A stretch of DNA of 64,000 bases from Bosea sp. Tri-49 (GTDB taxonomy: Bacteria; Pseudomonadota; Alphaproteobacteria; Rhizobiales; Beijerinckiaceae): NCBI RefSeq assembly GCF_003952665.1, contig NZ_CP017946.1, positions 1,488,001 to 1,552,000 of the forward strand, read 5' to 3'. Positions within the stretch are counted from its first letter, which is position 1, and the number at the start of each line of letters is the position of its first letter. This document shows positions 7,994-18,702 of the stretch, in pieces. The notes under the pieces are model-generated. The model ran no database searches, was not told where the DNA came from, and was given only the letters and a program-made list of their open reading frames with translations. A program made the translations under genes and the position numbers.

Positions 7994-8773
7994 TCAACTA
8001 GCCGACCGATCGGAGGCCGATGCCGTGCCGAAGAAGAGATCGCCGGCGTCGATCACGCGAAGGCCGGCTTCCGTCTCCAGTTCCAAGCGTCCGGAGGCGT
8101 CGAGGCCGCGGAAGCGGCCGGAGACCGGCCCCTCCGGCAGACGCATGGTAATGACCTCGCCGAGATAGGCGGCGCGCTCGAGCCAGGCGGAACGGGTCGG
8201 GCCGAAGCCACCCGGCAGGGACCAGGCCGAGAAGCGCCGGTGCCAGGCATCGGAAAGGGCCGCCAGCAAGCGCTCGACACTCGCACCGGCAGCATGCGCG
8301 GCGAGATGCGTGGCGGGATAAGGCGTTTCTTCCGGCGCGGACGCGACGTTGATACCGATCCCGATGATGACGTTGAAGTGCCCTGCCCGGTTCTCGCCTT
8401 CGAGCAGCAGGCCCGATGTCTTGGCGCCGCCGAGCAGCAGATCGTTGGGCCATTTCAGCCCGAGCGCTGGCGCAGCGAGCCCGGTCACCGCAGCAGCCGC
8501 ATCATGCAAAGCGAGCCCGGCGACGAAGCCGAGCTGCGGCGCAAGAGCCGGCTCGCAGGGCGTGACCATGAGCAGGCTTGCGTAGAGATTGCCGGGCGGC
8601 GAGCCCCAGTGCCGACCATGACGGCCGCGACCGGCATTCTGGCTTTTTGCGACGATCCAGAGCCGCCCCGGATCGCCTTCGCCGAGCGCCCGCCTTGCCT
8701 CCTCCATGGTGGAGGCGACCTCGTCGCGGACGATCAGGCGATAGCCGGCGGCACGCGCCGTTTCGCCGAGCAC
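7994..8773 (-). CDS. birA: Biotin--[acetyl-CoA-carboxylase] ligase
   Basis: 259 residues, a class I (catalytic only) ligase without the N-terminal helix-turn-helix of E. coli BirA. It adenylates biotin and attaches it to the carboxylase carrier protein. Biotin/ATP-binding loop 'GRGRHGRHWGSPPGNLY' (about residues 48-64), 'KWPNDLLL' with the catalytic Lys, and 'GIGINVASAP' are clear. The likely start is a GTG at 8773 (VLGETARAAG), 8 bases after the nuoN stop. It forms the end of the nuo transcript together with rnj, as in other rhizobia. Confidence 0.94.
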   Translation of the reverse strand: MLGETARAAGYRLIVRDEVASTMEEARRALGEGDPGRLWIVAKSQNAGRGRHGRHWGSPPGNLYASLLMVTPCEPALAPQLGFVAGLALHDAAAAVTGLAAPALGLKWPNDLLLGGAKTSGLLLEGENRAGHFNVIIGIGINVASAPEETPYPATHLAAHAAGASVERLLAALSDAWHRRFSAWSLPGGFGPTRSAWLERAAYLGEVITMRLPEGPVSGRFRGLDASGRLELETEAGLRVIDAGDLFFGTASASDRSAS

Positions 8774-8781
8774 CTAAGCGC

Positions 8782-10209
8782 TCAGAACAGCGACTTCGCT
8801 GCCGCTGCCGCGGAATCGAACAGCGGCGCCGGCAGGAAGGACAGCACCAGGACGAAAACCGCCGAGATCAGCAGCACGGTCCGCACGCCGGCATCGCCCT
8901 TGTCGAAAGCCGGCTTGGCGTCGTCGAAGTAGATCACCTTGACGATGCGCAGGTAGTAATAGGCGCCGACGACGCTGGTGACGACGCCGACGACGGCGAG
9001 CACATAGAGCTTGGCCTCGATCGCGGCGAGGAAGACGTACCACTTCGCCCAGAAGCCGGCGAGCGGCGGGATGCCGGCGAGCGAGAACATCATCATCGAC
9101 ATCGCGAACGCCATCCAGCCATTGGTGCGGGACAGGCCGGCGAGCTCGCCGATGTCCTCGACCGGCTTGCCATTGCGGTTCATCATCAGCACGCAGGCGA
9201 AGGCGGCGAGCGTGGTGGCGAGATAGATCGCCATATAGGTCATCACGCCTTGGACGCCGGAGGGCGTGCCGGCGGCGAGGCCAACCAGCGCGTAGCCCAT
9301 ATTGGCGATCGAGGAATAGGCGAGCAGGCGCTTGATGTTGCTCTGGCCGATCGCGGCGAAGGCGCCGAGCGCCATCGAGGCGATCGCCATGAAGACGATG
9401 ATCTGCTGCCAGTCGTGCAGGGCGCCCGGGAAGGCTCCGACGAAGATGCGCACGGTCATCGCCATCGCCGCCATTTTCGGCGCCGAGGCGAAGAAGGCGG
9501 CGACCGGGGTCGGCGCGCCCTCGTAGACGTCCGGCGTCCACATATGGAACGGCACGGCCGAGATCTTGAAGGCGACGCCGGCGGCGACGAAGACGAGGCC
9601 GATGATCAGGCCGATGCCAGGATGGCCACCCTTCACGGCCTCGGCGATGCCGACATAGCTCACCGTGCCGGTGAAGCCATAGACCAGCGACGAACCGTAA
9701 AGCAGCATGCCCGAGGAGAGCGCGCCGAGGACGAAATATTTCAGGCCGGCCTCGGTCGAGCGCGGGTTGTCGCGATCGAAGGCGGCAACGACATAGAGCG
9801 CGAGCGACTGCAGCTCGAGGCCGACATAGAGCCCGATCAGGTCGTTGGCCGAGATCATCATCATCATGCCGATGATGGCGAGGACGACGAGGATCGGGAA
9901 CTCGAAGCGCATGGCGCCGTCGCGGCGCAGGAAATCGGCCGAGAGCACGATCGCGGCGGCGGCGCCGATCAGCGTCAGCACCTTCATGAAGCGGGCGAAG
10001 CCGTCGGCGATGAAGGCACCGTTGAAGGTGACGACCTTGCCCTCGCCGCGCAGGACGAGCACCAGCGCCAAAGCCAGGAGCGCCAGCGCCGCGATTTCGA
10101 GCGTACGCGTCGAGCGCTCGCCCTGAATCGCGCCGTAAAGCACCATGGCGATGGCGCCGAGCGCCAGCACGATTTCCGGAAGCGCGGGGCCGAGAGCGGG
10201 CAAGGTCAT
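8782..10209 (-). CDS. nuoN: NADH-quinone oxidoreductase subunit N
   Basis: 475 residues, hydrophobic throughout with about 14 membrane helices. It is an antiporter-like proton-pumping subunit of complex I in the inner membrane. The family stretch 'FHMWTPDVYEGAPTPVAAFF' (split TM7/TM8 region) and 'SNIKRLLAYSSIANMGYALV' are present. It is the last nuo gene, 10 bp after nuoM. It lies in the usual L-M-N order, with birA following. Confidence 0.97.
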   Translation of the reverse strand: MTLPALGPALPEIVLALGAIAMVLYGAIQGERSTRTLEIAALALLALALVLVLRGEGKVVTFNGAFIADGFARFMKVLTLIGAAAAIVLSADFLRRDGAMRFEFPILVVLAIIGMMMMISANDLIGLYVGLELQSLALYVVAAFDRDNPRSTEAGLKYFVLGALSSGMLLYGSSLVYGFTGTVSYVGIAEAVKGGHPGIGLIIGLVFVAAGVAFKISAVPFHMWTPDVYEGAPTPVAAFFASAPKMAAMAMTVRIFVGAFPGALHDWQQIIVFMAIASMALGAFAAIGQSNIKRLLAYSSIANMGYALVGLAAGTPSGVQGVMTYMAIYLATTLAAFACVLMMNRNGKPVEDIGELAGLSRTNGWMAFAMSMMMFSLAGIPPLAGFWAKWYVFLAAIEAKLYVLAVVGVVTSVVGAYYYLRIVKVIYFDDAKPAFDKGDAGVRTVLLISAVFVLVLSFLPAPLFDSAAAAAKSLF

Positions 10210-10219
10210 CGGAGCAGCC

Positions 10220-11734
10220 TTACTGGACAGCCAGCATCGCCGTCTTCGCGGCGGTGATGGCGGCCTGATAGTTCTTGATGAGGGCCTCGGTCGGCGCCGC
10301 GAAGGCGTCGAGGATCGTGCCGGGGGCGATGCCGTACCAGATCGTCAGCAGGACGAGCGGCACGAAGATCGCGATCTCGCGGGCGTTCAGATCAGTGATG
10401 TCCTTGAGCTCGGGCTTGACCAACTCGCCGAAGACGACGCGGCGATAGAGCCAGAGCGCGTAGCCAGCCGACAGGATCACGCCGAAGGTCGCAATGAACG
10501 CCACCCAGGGATTGGCCTTGAAGGCGCCCATCAGCGTCAGGAACTCGCCGACGAAGCCCGCCGTGCCCGGCAGGCCGACATTGGCCATGGTGAAGATCAT
10601 GAACACCACCGCGTAGAGCGGCATCCGGTTTACCAGGCCGCCATAAGCAGCGATCTCGCGGGTGTGCATGCGGTCGTAGATCACGCCGACGCAGAGGAAG
10701 AGCGCGCCCGAGACCAGGCCGTGGCTGACCATCTGGAACATGGCGCCCTGGATGCCCTGCGGCGTCAGGGTGAACAGGCCCATGGTGACGAAGCCCATAT
10801 GCGCCACCGAGGAGTAGGCGATCAGCTTCTTGATGTCCTCCTGCATCAGCGCCACCAACGAGGTGTAGACGATGGCGATGACGGAGAGCGCGTAGACCAG
10901 CGGCGCGAACATCGCCGAGGCATCGGGGAACATCGGGATCGAGAAGCGGATGAAGCCGTAGCCGCCCATCTTCAGGAGGATCGCCGCCAGGATCACGGAG
11001 CCGGCGGTCGGCGCCTCGACGTGGGCATCGGGCAGCCAGGTGTGCACCGGCCACATCGGCATCTTCACCGCGAAGGAGGCGAAGAAGGCGAGCCAGAGCC
11101 AGGGCTGCATCTGGACCGGGAACTTGTGCGTCAGCAGCGTCGGGATGTCGGTGGTGCCAGCGTTCCAGTACATCGCCATGATGGCGAGCAGCATCAGCAC
11201 CGAGCCAAGCAGCGTGTAGAGGAAGAACTTGTACGACGCATAGACCCGGCGCTTGCCGCCCCAGATGCCGATGATCAGGAACATCGGGATCAGGCCGGCC
11301 TCGAACAGCAGGTAGAACAGCACGAGGTCGAGCGCGACGAAGACGCCGATCATCAGCGTCTCGAGGATCAGGAACGCGACCATGTATTCGCGCACCCGCT
11401 TCTCGACCGAGGTCCAGGACGCCAGGATGCAGAACGGCATCAGGAAGGCGGTCAGGACCACGAAGGGGAAGGAGAAGCCGTCGACGCCGAGCTTGAACTT
11501 GATGATGTCGGAGACCCAGCCATGGGTCTCGACCATCTGGAAGCCGGGATTGGCCGAGTCGAAACGACTCCAGGCGACCAGCGCCAGAATGAAGGTCGCA
11601 ACCGTCGCGATCAGCGCCGCCCAGCGGGCGTTGGAGTTGACCGAGGCCTCGTCGCCGCGCTGCGCCAGGATGAAGGCGGCGCCGACCAGCGGCAGGACCA
11701 GGAGACCGGTGAGGATACCGAAGCCGAACATCAT
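10220..11734 (-). CDS. nuoM: NADH-quinone oxidoreductase subunit M
   Basis: About 504 residues ([20 protein letters not shown]...), an antiporter-like proton-pumping subunit of the complex I membrane arm. Family motifs '[20 protein letters not shown]' and '[20 protein letters not shown]' are conserved, with the buried Lys/Glu residues typical of Mrp-like subunits. I chose the ATG at 11734, right after the nuoL stop (TGA at 11736-11738). An upstream GTG at 11743 overlapping nuoL is possible. Confidence 0.97.
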   Translation of the reverse strand: MMFGFGILTGLLVLPLVGAAFILAQRGDEASVNSNARWAALIATVATFILALVAWSRFDSANPGFQMVETHGWVSDIIKFKLGVDGFSFPFVVLTAFLMPFCILASWTSVEKRVREYMVAFLILETLMIGVFVALDLVLFYLLFEAGLIPMFLIIGIWGGKRRVYASYKFFLYTLLGSVLMLLAIMAMYWNAGTTDIPTLLTHKFPVQMQPWLWLAFFASFAVKMPMWPVHTWLPDAHVEAPTAGSVILAAILLKMGGYGFIRFSIPMFPDASAMFAPLVYALSVIAIVYTSLVALMQEDIKKLIAYSSVAHMGFVTMGLFTLTPQGIQGAMFQMVSHGLVSGALFLCVGVIYDRMHTREIAAYGGLVNRMPLYAVVFMIFTMANVGLPGTAGFVGEFLTLMGAFKANPWVAFIATFGVILSAGYALWLYRRVVFGELVKPELKDITDLNAREIAIFVPLVLLTIWYGIAPGTILDAFAAPTEALIKNYQAAITAAKTAMLAVQ

Positions 11735-11735
11735 C

Positions 11736-13775
11736 TCACCCACGGGCCATGAGGTACCAGGTCACCAGCCCGGCGACGCCGATCAGCATGGCGAAGGCAT
11801 AGTGGTAGACATAGCCGGTCTGCAGCCGCACGACCCGGTTGGTCACGTCGACGACGCGGGCCGAAACCCCGTCCGGCCCCATGCCGTCGATGACGAAGCC
11901 ATCGCCCTTCTTCCAGAGGAAGCGGCCGAGCCACATCGCCGGCTTCACGAACAGGAAGTCGTAGATCTCGTCGAAGTACCACTTGTTGAGCAGGAACTTG
12001 TAGAGCACCGGGTTGGCGGCGGCGAGCTTGCCAGGCACGTCCGGGCGGCGCACGTACATGTACCAAGCTAGGGCAAAGCCGGTCAGCATCGCGACGAAGG
12101 GCGAGGCGACGACCCATTTCGGCACTTCGTGCATGGCGTGCAGGATGTGGTTGTCCTTGCCGGTAAACAGCGCCGCCTTCCAGAAGTGCTCGTAGTCGTG
12201 GCCGACGAACGCTTCCTTGAAGGCGAAGCCCGCCGCTACCGCACCGAGCGACAGCACGGCGAGCGGGATCAGCATGACGAGCGGGCTCTCATGCGGCTTG
12301 TGGTCGTGACCATGCCCGCGATCGTCGTGGCTATGGGCATGGTCGTCGTGGTGACCATGGGCGCCGTGCGCATGATCGTCGTGACCGTGCGCGTCATGAC
12401 CGTGACCAGCCCAACGCGGCTTGCCCTCGAAGGTCATGAAATAGAGCCGCCAGGAGTAGAACGACGTCATCAGCGCCGCGACAACCAGCAGCGGGAAGGC
12501 GTATCCACCCGCGACGCCCTTGGCGGCATAGGCGCTCTCGATGATCGCGTCCTTCGAGAAGAAGCCGGCGAAGCCGAACACAGTCCCGGGAATGCCGACG
12601 CCGGTCAGCGCCAGCGTGCCGATCGTCATTGCGGCCGCGGTCCACGGGATGTGCTTCCTGAGGCCACCCATGTTCCGCATGTCCTGCTCGTGGTGCATCG
12701 CATGGATGACCGAGCCGGCTCCCAAGAAGAGCAGCGCCTTGAAGAAGGCGTGGGTGAACAGATGGAAGATGCCGGCCGAATAGGCGCCGACACCCATCGC
12801 CACGAACATGTAGCCGAGCTGGGAACAGGTCGAATAGGCGATGACGCGCTTGATGTCGTTCTGCACCAGGCCGACGGTTGCGGCGAAGAAGGCGGTGGTG
12901 GCGCCGATGACGACGACGACGGTCAGCGCGACCGGCGCGTATTCGAAGATCGGCGACAGGCGCGCCACCATGAAGACGCCGGCGGTGACCATGGTCGCGG
13001 CGTGGATCAGCGCCGAGACCGGGGTCGGGCCCTCCATCGCGTCCGGCAGCCAGGTGTGCAGCATGAACTGTGCCGACTTGCCCATGGCGCCCATGAACAG
13101 CAGCAGGGCGGTCAGCGTCAGCGCGTTCCAGTCATAGCCGAGGAAGCGGAAGCTGCGCTCGGTGAGGCCAGCGATCTGCGGGAAGATGCTGTCGAAGGCG
13201 ACCGAGCCCGTCAGCACGAAAACCAGGAAGATGCCGAGCAGGAAGCCGAAATCGCCGACGCGGTTGACGACGAAGGCCTTGATCGCCGCGGCGTTGGCCG
13301 AGGGCTTCTGGTACCAGAATCCGATCAGCAGATAGGAGGCGAGACCGACGCCTTCCCAGCCGAAGAACATCTGCACGAGGTTGTCGGCCGTCACCAGCAT
13401 CAGCATGGCGAAGGTGAACAGCGAGAGATAGGCGAAGAAACGCGGCCGCGAGGGATCCTCGTGCATATAGCCGATCGAATAGACGTGCACGAGCGAGGAG
13501 ACGGTGTTGACGACGACCAGCATCACGGCGGTCAGCGTGTCGATACGGAAGGCCCAGTCGACGCGCAGGTCCGCAGAGGCCAGCCAGGTCGCGACCTGGA
13601 CGCGGGTGGTGCCGGAGCCGAAGCCGACCTGGAACAGGGCGATCCAGGACAGCACCGCCGAGACCAGCAGCAGCGTGGTGGTGACGATCTCCGAGGCGCG
13701 GGCGCCGATCAGCCGGCCGAAAATGCCGGCGATGAAGAAGCCGATCAGAGGGAGGAAGACGATCGCTTGATACAT
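11736..13775 (-). CDS. nuoL: NADH-quinone oxidoreductase subunit L, with His-rich loop
   Basis: 679 residues. It is the distal antiporter-like subunit, carrying the long lateral helix that braces the complex I membrane arm. Conserved pieces include '[20 protein letters not shown]', '[20 protein letters not shown]' and '[20 protein letters not shown]'. Between the conserved core and the C-terminal helices, at about residues 455-495 (bases 12285-12410), sits a low-complexity loop of His, Asp and Gly holding 16 histidines in about 39 residues (for example '[19 protein letters not shown]'). Such loops occur in some alphaproteobacterial NuoL proteins but vary in length. Metal binding is conceivable, not shown. 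Confidence 0.97.
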   Translation of the reverse strand: MYQAIVFLPLIGFFIAGIFGRLIGARASEIVTTTLLLVSAVLSWIALFQVGFGSGTTRVQVATWLASADLRVDWAFRIDTLTAVMLVVVNTVSSLVHVYSIGYMHEDPSRPRFFAYLSLFTFAMLMLVTADNLVQMFFGWEGVGLASYLLIGFWYQKPSANAAAIKAFVVNRVGDFGFLLGIFLVFVLTGSVAFDSIFPQIAGLTERSFRFLGYDWNALTLTALLLFMGAMGKSAQFMLHTWLPDAMEGPTPVSALIHAATMVTAGVFMVARLSPIFEYAPVALTVVVVIGATTAFFAATVGLVQNDIKRVIAYSTCSQLGYMFVAMGVGAYSAGIFHLFTHAFFKALLFLGAGSVIHAMHHEQDMRNMGGLRKHIPWTAAAMTIGTLALTGVGIPGTVFGFAGFFSKDAIIESAYAAKGVAGGYAFPLLVVAALMTSFYSWRLYFMTFEGKPRWAGHGHDAHGHDDHAHGAHGHHDDHAHSHDDRGHGHDHKPHESPLVMLIPLAVLSLGAVAAGFAFKEAFVGHDYEHFWKAALFTGKDNHILHAMHEVPKWVVASPFVAMLTGFALAWYMYVRRPDVPGKLAAANPVLYKFLLNKWYFDEIYDFLFVKPAMWLGRFLWKKGDGFVIDGMGPDGVSARVVDVTNRVVRLQTGYVYHYAFAMLIGVAGLVTWYLMARG

Positions 13776-13801
13776 GGCAGGTTACGGGCGCGTTGCCGCG
13801 C

Positions 13802-14107
13802 TCAGCCTTTCATCATGTTGATGTCTTCCACCGCGATCGTGCCGCGGTTGCGGAAGTAGACGACGAGAATGGCGAGCCCGATCGCGGCCTCGGCGGCGGC
13901 GACGGTCAGCACCAGGAGCGCGAAGACCTGGCCGACGATGTCGTTCAGGAAGCTTGAGAAGGCGACGAAATTGATGTTGACCGAGAGCAGGATCAGCTCG
14001 ATCGACATCAGGATGACGATGACGTTCTTGCGGTTGATGAAGATGCCGAGCACGCCGAGCGTGAACAGGATCGCGCCGACCGCGAGATAGTGTCCGAGCC
14101 CGATCAT
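13802..14107 (-). CDS. nuoK: NADH-quinone oxidoreductase subunit K
   Basis: 101 residues, three membrane helices, [20 protein letters not shown] at the start. The two membrane-buried glutamates needed for proton pumping are present, in '[17 protein letters not shown]' (helix 2) and '[16 protein letters not shown]' (helix 3). The ATG at 14107 overlaps the nuoJ TGA by one base (TGATG), which fixes the start. The open frame continues far upstream but is not coding there. Confidence 0.97.
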   Translation of the reverse strand: MIGLGHYLAVGAILFTLGVLGIFINRKNVIVILMSIELILLSVNINFVAFSSFLNDIVGQVFALLVLTVAAAEAAIGLAILVVYFRNRGTIAVEDINMMKG

Positions 14108-14730
14108 CACGCCATCTCCTCGGGAACGCCGGCGCGCGACGGCACCTGCTTCACATCCATCGCCGCAGCCTTGGTGCGGGCGTTCTGGGTCGGGATATCC
14201 TGGCGCTTGACGCCCGGCCGGCCGCGCAGCGTCAGCACGATCGCGCCGATCATCGCGACCAGCAGCACGAGCCCGGCCGCCTGGAAGTAGTAGACGTACT
14301 TGGTATAGAGCACCTGCCCCAGCGCCGCCGTGTTGGTGACACCAGCGGGGATCGCCGCGACAGGCGCCCGCGCGATCTGCGGATCGATCACCCAGGCGCC
14401 GACGACCAGCAACAATTCGACCGCGAAGATCAGCCCGATCAGGCCGCCGATCGGTAGGTATTGCAGGAAGCCCTGGCGCAACTCGGCGAAATCGACGTCG
14501 AGCATCATCACCACGAAGAGGAAGAGCACGGCGACGGCGCCGACATAGACGACGATCAGCAGCATCGCCAGGAACTCGGCCCCGAGCAGCAGGAACAGGC
14601 CCGCCGCGTTGACGAAGGCGAGGATCAGGAACAACACCGAATGGACCGGGTTGCGCGCCGAAATCACCATCAGCGCCGAAGCGATGGTGACGCCTGAGAA
14701 GAGATAGAAGAAAGCCGCTGCGGCATTCAT
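14107..14730 (-). CDS. nuoJ: NADH-quinone oxidoreductase subunit J
   Basis: 207 residues starting [20 protein letters not shown]; five membrane helices. Part of the complex I membrane arm near the quinone site; the pi-bulge helix region '[20 protein letters not shown]' and '[20 protein letters not shown]' is conserved. An upstream in-frame ATG (14775) would add a basic stretch ([15 protein letters not shown]) not seen in the family. A GC-rich hairpin (CCGCCC-GAAA-GGGCGG) lies between that ATG and the chosen one. Stop overlaps the nuoK start. Confidence 0.95.
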   Translation of the reverse strand: MNAAAAFFYLFSGVTIASALMVISARNPVHSVLFLILAFVNAAGLFLLLGAEFLAMLLIVVYVGAVAVLFLFVVMMLDVDFAELRQGFLQYLPIGGLIGLIFAVELLLVVGAWVIDPQIARAPVAAIPAGVTNTAALGQVLYTKYVYYFQAAGLVLLVAMIGAIVLTLRGRPGVKRQDIPTQNARTKAAAMDVKQVPSRAGVPEEMA

Positions 14731-14859
14731 CTCGCCAGCCTTTCCGCCCTTTCGGGCGGCCCTCGTTTTCATCACGCGGCGAGTCGTGGGCCCGCCGCAG
14801 TTTGGAGCGTCTATAGTCAGGCCCGCCTAGCGCGACAACCGCGCGACGAGCCTCCGTCC

Positions 14860-15348
14860 TCAGCGATAGGGCGCGTCCATCGCGATATTGCGCGCGATCT
14901 CGCGTTCCCAGCGCGCACCGTTCTCGAGCAGCTTGTCCTTGTCGTAGAACAGCTCCTCGCGGGTCTCGGTGGCGAATTCGAAGTTGGGGCCCTCGACGAT
15001 GGCATCGACCGGGCAGGCCTCCTGGCAGAAGCCGCAATAGATGCACTTGGTCATGTCGATGTCATAGCGCGTCGTGCGGCGGGTGCCGTCATTGCGGCGC
15101 GGGCCGGCCTCGATCGTGATCGCCTGTGCCGGGCAGATCGCCTCGCAGAGCTTGCAGGCGATGCAACGCTCCTCGCCATTCGGATAGCGGCGCAACGCAT
15201 GCTCGCCGCGGAAGCGCGGCGAGAGCACGCCCTTCTCGAACGGATAATTCAGCGTCGCCTTCGGCTTGAAGAAATAGCGCATCGACAGGACGAACGCGCC
15301 GACGAACTCCTTGAGGAGCAGTCCCTTGGCAGCCTGCGCGAGTGACAT
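14860..15348 (-). CDS. nuoI: NADH-quinone oxidoreductase subunit I
   Basis: 162 residues from the ATG at 15348 ([19 protein letters not shown]), preceded by AAGGA. It carries two 4Fe-4S clusters (N6a/N6b) in a ferredoxin-like fold: '[12 protein letters not shown]' and '[12 protein letters not shown]', each followed by the expected distal Pro. It passes electrons toward NuoB in the peripheral arm. Gap to nuoJ is about 130 bp. Confidence 0.97.
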   Translation of the reverse strand: MSLAQAAKGLLLKEFVGAFVLSMRYFFKPKATLNYPFEKGVLSPRFRGEHALRRYPNGEERCIACKLCEAICPAQAITIEAGPRRNDGTRRTTRYDIDMTKCIYCGFCQEACPVDAIVEGPNFEFATETREELFYDKDKLLENGARWEREIARNIAMDAPYR

Positions 15349-15368
15349 CTTTCCGTCCTTCTCTCGTC

Positions 15369-15608
15369 TCAACCGAACAATGCCCGGCCGATCAGGTAAC
15401 CGACGATAGGCAATCCACCCACCGAAACCACCAGCACCGCCGCCTTCAACAGGCGGATGCGCCGCTCGTAATCATCCTTCTCAGCCTGCGTCTGCGAGTT
15501 GTCGGTGCGACGTAAGCTCGCAACCACAACACCCGTGACAAGCCGATACTCGATCAGACCGACGACGAAGCCGATAAGAGCTCCGATCAGGCCAGCCTGC
15601 CCCGCCAT
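15369..15608 (-). CDS. Small two-helix membrane protein inside the nuo operon
   Basis: 79 residues. Start [20 protein letters not shown] at 15608 overlaps the nuoH TGA by one base (TGATG), so it is probably translated together with nuoH. There are two hydrophobic helices (about residues 3-25 and 54-76), joined by a charged stretch '[20 protein letters not shown]'. Not a known Nuo subunit and no family recognised. Its position between nuoH and nuoI, coding for membrane and iron-sulfur subunits, suggests an accessory or assembly role, but this is inference. Confidence 0.7.
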   Translation of the reverse strand: MAGQAGLIGALIGFVVGLIEYRLVTGVVVASLRRTDNSQTQAEKDDYERRIRLLKAAVLVVSVGGLPIVGYLIGRALFG

Positions 15609-16627
15609 CAGGGAGCGGGGCCCCAACCGGTGATCTGCAGCACTGCCGCCACCACGACGACCGACGCCAGCGACAGCGGCAGGAAGACCTTCCAGCCCAG
15701 CCGCATCAGCTGATCATAGCGGTAGCGCGGCACGAAGGCCTTCACCATCGCGAACATGAAGAAGACCAGGCAGATCTTGAGCGCGAACCAGAACACGCCC
15801 GGCAGCCAGGTGAAGGGCGCGATCGGGAATGGCGGCAGCCAGCCACCGAGGAACAGGATCGTGGTCAGCGAGCACATGGTCATGATCGCCACGTATTCGC
15901 CGAGCATGAACAGCAGGTACGGCGTCGAGGAGTACTCGACCATGAAGCCGGCAACGAGCTCCGATTCCGCTTCCGGCAGATCGAAGGGCGGCCGGTTCGT
16001 CTCGGCCAGCGCCGAGATGAAGAAGACGATGAACATCGGGAAGAGCGGCAGCCAGTACCAGCCGAACAGGCCGGCCTTCGAGTTCTGCGCCTCGACGATC
16101 GCCGAGAGGTTGAGCGAGCCGACGCAGAGCAGGACGGTGATGATGACGAAGCCGATCGAGACCTCGTAGGAGACCATCTGCGCCGCCGAGCGCAGCGCGC
16201 CGAGGAACGGATACTTCGAGTTCGAGGCCCAGCCGCCCATGATGACGCCGTAAACGCCGAGCGAGGAGATCGCGAAAATGTAGAGGACGCCGACATTGAT
16301 GTCGGCGATCGCCCAGCCTTCCGCCACCGGGATCACCGCCCAGGCTGCCAGCGCCAGCACGCAGGAGATCAGCGGCGCCAGCAAAAACACGCCCTTATTG
16401 GCGCTGGAGGGGATGATCGGCTCCTTGAAGACGAACTTCAAGAGGTCGGCGAAGCTCTGGAACAGACCGAACGGACCAACTACGTTCGGGCCGCGCCGCA
16501 GCTGGACCGCCGCCCAGATCTTCCGGTCGGCGAGCAGGATGAAGGCGATGAAGACCAGCAGGCAGACCAGCAGGAGCAGGCTTTTGCCGGCGATGATCGC
16601 AAGGTCGAGGACGAGGTCCCAGTTCAT
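15608..16627 (-). CDS. nuoH: NADH-quinone oxidoreductase subunit H
   Basis: 339 residues, eight membrane helices; forms the quinone chamber with NuoB and NuoD. The conserved loop '[20 protein letters not shown]' and following '[17 protein letters not shown]' are intact, as is N-terminal '[20 protein letters not shown]'. Spacing to nuoG is 7 bp. Its stop is coupled to the small membrane protein gene. Confidence 0.97.
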   Translation of the reverse strand: MNWDLVLDLAIIAGKSLLLLVCLLVFIAFILLADRKIWAAVQLRRGPNVVGPFGLFQSFADLLKFVFKEPIIPSSANKGVFLLAPLISCVLALAAWAVIPVAEGWAIADINVGVLYIFAISSLGVYGVIMGGWASNSKYPFLGALRSAAQMVSYEVSIGFVIITVLLCVGSLNLSAIVEAQNSKAGLFGWYWLPLFPMFIVFFISALAETNRPPFDLPEAESELVAGFMVEYSSTPYLLFMLGEYVAIMTMCSLTTILFLGGWLPPFPIAPFTWLPGVFWFALKICLVFFMFAMVKAFVPRYRYDQLMRLGWKVFLPLSLASVVVVAAVLQITGWGPAP

Positions 16628-16634
16628 CTTAGGC

Positions 16635-18698
16635 TTACTCCGCCGCCTGGCGCATGCGGCCGGAGGCCAGCGCCGAGCATTCCGCCATCACCGCCGAAGC
16701 GCGGGCGATGGGGTTCGTGGTGTAGAAGTCGCTGACGGCCGGGGCAAAGCCCGCCTTGTCGGTCGCACCGCCCTGCCCGGCCAGCTTCGCCAGGCCGCCG
16801 CGATCGCCCTCCGCCACCGCATCGACGGCGGCGAAATGCGGATGCGCGGCGTAGAGCTCGCGGCGCAGCGCCCCGAGCGAATCGAAGGGCAGCGGCTTGC
16901 CGAGCGAGGCCGAGAGCGCCCGCAGGATCGCCCAGTCCTCCTTGGCATCGCCGGGCGGGAAGGTGGCGCGGGCCGCCATCTGCACCCGTCCTTCGGTGTT
17001 GACGTAGGTGCCGGACTTCTCGGTGTAAGCCGCGCCCGGCAGGATCACGTCGGCACGATGCGCGCCCTTGTCGCCATGGCTGCCCTGGTAGATCACGAAG
17101 GCGCCGGCCGGCACCTCGATCTCGTCGGCACCGAGCAGGAAGAGCACGTCGAGCGCACCCGCCGCCGTCATGCCGGCAACGTCGAGACCACTTTCACCCG
17201 GCACGAAGCCGAGATCGAGACCACCGACGCGGGCGGCGGCCGTGTGCAGCACGCCAAAGCCATTCCAGCCATCCTTGACCGCGCCGAGCAGGTCGGCGGC
17301 CTTGGCCGCAAGCGAGAGCACGGCGGCGCCGTCGGCGCGGGTCAGAGCGCCCTGCCCGATCAGTACCATCGGCCGCTCGCCGGCCGCGCCGGCACGCTTG
17401 ACCAGATCGGCCAGCGTCTCAGGGCCAGCGCCGAGATAGTCATAGGCATAGGTCAGGTCGACCTTCTCGCCGATCAGCGAGACCTTGAAGTCACCGCGCA
17501 GCCAGCGCTTGCGGATGCGGGCGTTGACGATCGGTGCCTCGCGGCGCGGGTTCGAGCCGATGATCAGCAGCGAGGTCGCATCCTCGATGCCGGCGATGCC
17601 GGCGTTGAGGATGTAAGCAGCGCGACCGAAGGCCGGATCGAGCTTCGTCCCGTCCTGGCGGCAGTCGAGGTTGTTCGAGCCAAGGCCCGCGATCAGGCTT
17701 TTAAGCGCATACATCTCCTCGACCGCGGCAAGGTCGCCGGCGATTCCGCCGATGCGCTCGGGCTTGGCGGTCTTGAGCTTGCTCGCGACCAGCGCCAGCG
17801 CCTCGGTCCAGCTCGCCGGCCGCAGGTGTCCGTGCTCGCGGATATAGGGTTGGTCAAGGCGCTGCGTCCTGAGACCGTCGGCGATGTGACGGGTCTTGTC
17901 GGAGATCCACTCCTCGTTCACCGCCTCGTTGACGCGCGGCAGCACGCGCATCACCTCACGGCCACGCGAGTCGACGCGGATCGCCGAGCCGACCGCGTCC
18001 ATCACGTCGATGGATTCGGTCTTGGTCAGCTCCCAGGGCCGGGCCTTGTTCTGGTAGGGCTTGGAGGTCAGGGCGCCGACCGGGCAGAGGTCGACGACAT
18101 TGCCCTGCAGCTCCGAGCTCATCGCGTGCTCGAGATAGGTGGTGATCTCCATGTCCTCGCCACGGCCGATGGCGCCGAGGTCGGAGGCACCGGCGACCTC
18201 GGTGGTGAAGCGGACGCAGCGCGTGCACTGGATGCAGCGCGTCATCGAGGTCTTGACCAGCGGACCGATATACTTGTCCTCGACGGCGCGCTTGTTCTCG
18301 GCATAGCGCGATGTGTCGACGCCGTAGGCCATCGCCTGGTCCTGCAGGTCGCACTCACCGCCCTGATCGCAGATCGGGCAGTCGAGCGGGTGGTTGATGA
18401 GCAGGAACTCCATCACCCCTTCGCGCGCCTTCTTGACCATGGGCGACTTGGTCAGCACCACCGGCGGCTCGCCGTTCGGGCCGGGACGCAGGTCGCGCAC
18501 GCCGATGGCGCAGGAGGCCTGCGGCTTCGGCGGGCCGCCCTTCACCTCGACCAGGCACATGCGGCAATTGCCGGCAATCGAGAGCCGCTCATGGAAGCAG
18601 AAGCGCGGCACCTCGGCGCCCGCCGCCTCGCAGGCCTGGAGCACCGTGTACTCCGGCGGAACGTCGACCTCGATGCCGTCGATGAGGAGTTTGGTCAT
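16635..18698 (-). CDS. nuoG: NADH-quinone oxidoreductase subunit G
   Basis: 687 residues from the ATG at 18698 ([20 protein letters not shown]), a few bases after the nuoF stop. Cluster-binding motifs appear in order: 2Fe-2S '[20 protein letters not shown]', the His-Cys site '[20 protein letters not shown]' and 4Fe-4S '[10 protein letters not shown]'. A molybdopterin-oxidoreductase-like domain without cofactor follows. It conducts electrons in the peripheral arm. Longer upstream starts would run into nuoF. Confidence 0.97.
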   Translation of the reverse strand: MTKLLIDGIEVDVPPEYTVLQACEAAGAEVPRFCFHERLSIAGNCRMCLVEVKGGPPKPQASCAIGVRDLRPGPNGEPPVVLTKSPMVKKAREGVMEFLLINHPLDCPICDQGGECDLQDQAMAYGVDTSRYAENKRAVEDKYIGPLVKTSMTRCIQCTRCVRFTTEVAGASDLGAIGRGEDMEITTYLEHAMSSELQGNVVDLCPVGALTSKPYQNKARPWELTKTESIDVMDAVGSAIRVDSRGREVMRVLPRVNEAVNEEWISDKTRHIADGLRTQRLDQPYIREHGHLRPASWTEALALVASKLKTAKPERIGGIAGDLAAVEEMYALKSLIAGLGSNNLDCRQDGTKLDPAFGRAAYILNAGIAGIEDATSLLIIGSNPRREAPIVNARIRKRWLRGDFKVSLIGEKVDLTYAYDYLGAGPETLADLVKRAGAAGERPMVLIGQGALTRADGAAVLSLAAKAADLLGAVKDGWNGFGVLHTAAARVGGLDLGFVPGESGLDVAGMTAAGALDVLFLLGADEIEVPAGAFVIYQGSHGDKGAHRADVILPGAAYTEKSGTYVNTEGRVQMAARATFPPGDAKEDWAILRALSASLGKPLPFDSLGALRRELYAAHPHFAAVDAVAEGDRGGLAKLAGQGGATDKAGFAPAVSDFYTTNPIARASAVMAECSALASGRMRQAAE

Positions 18699-18702
18699 GG
18701 TC

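Noticed and set aside
12129..13859. Long rightward frame rich in Glu, Asp, His and Arg opposite nuoL
   Set aside because: It is the antisense of a conserved Nuo gene; charged, repetitive composition is typical of antisense frames in high-GC membrane-protein genes. No ribosome site.
13802..15046. 414-codon leftward frame ending with nuoK
   Set aside because: Only its last 101 codons are coding. The upstream part is nuoJ and nuoI read in the wrong frame; the nuoK start is fixed by TGATG overlap with nuoJ.
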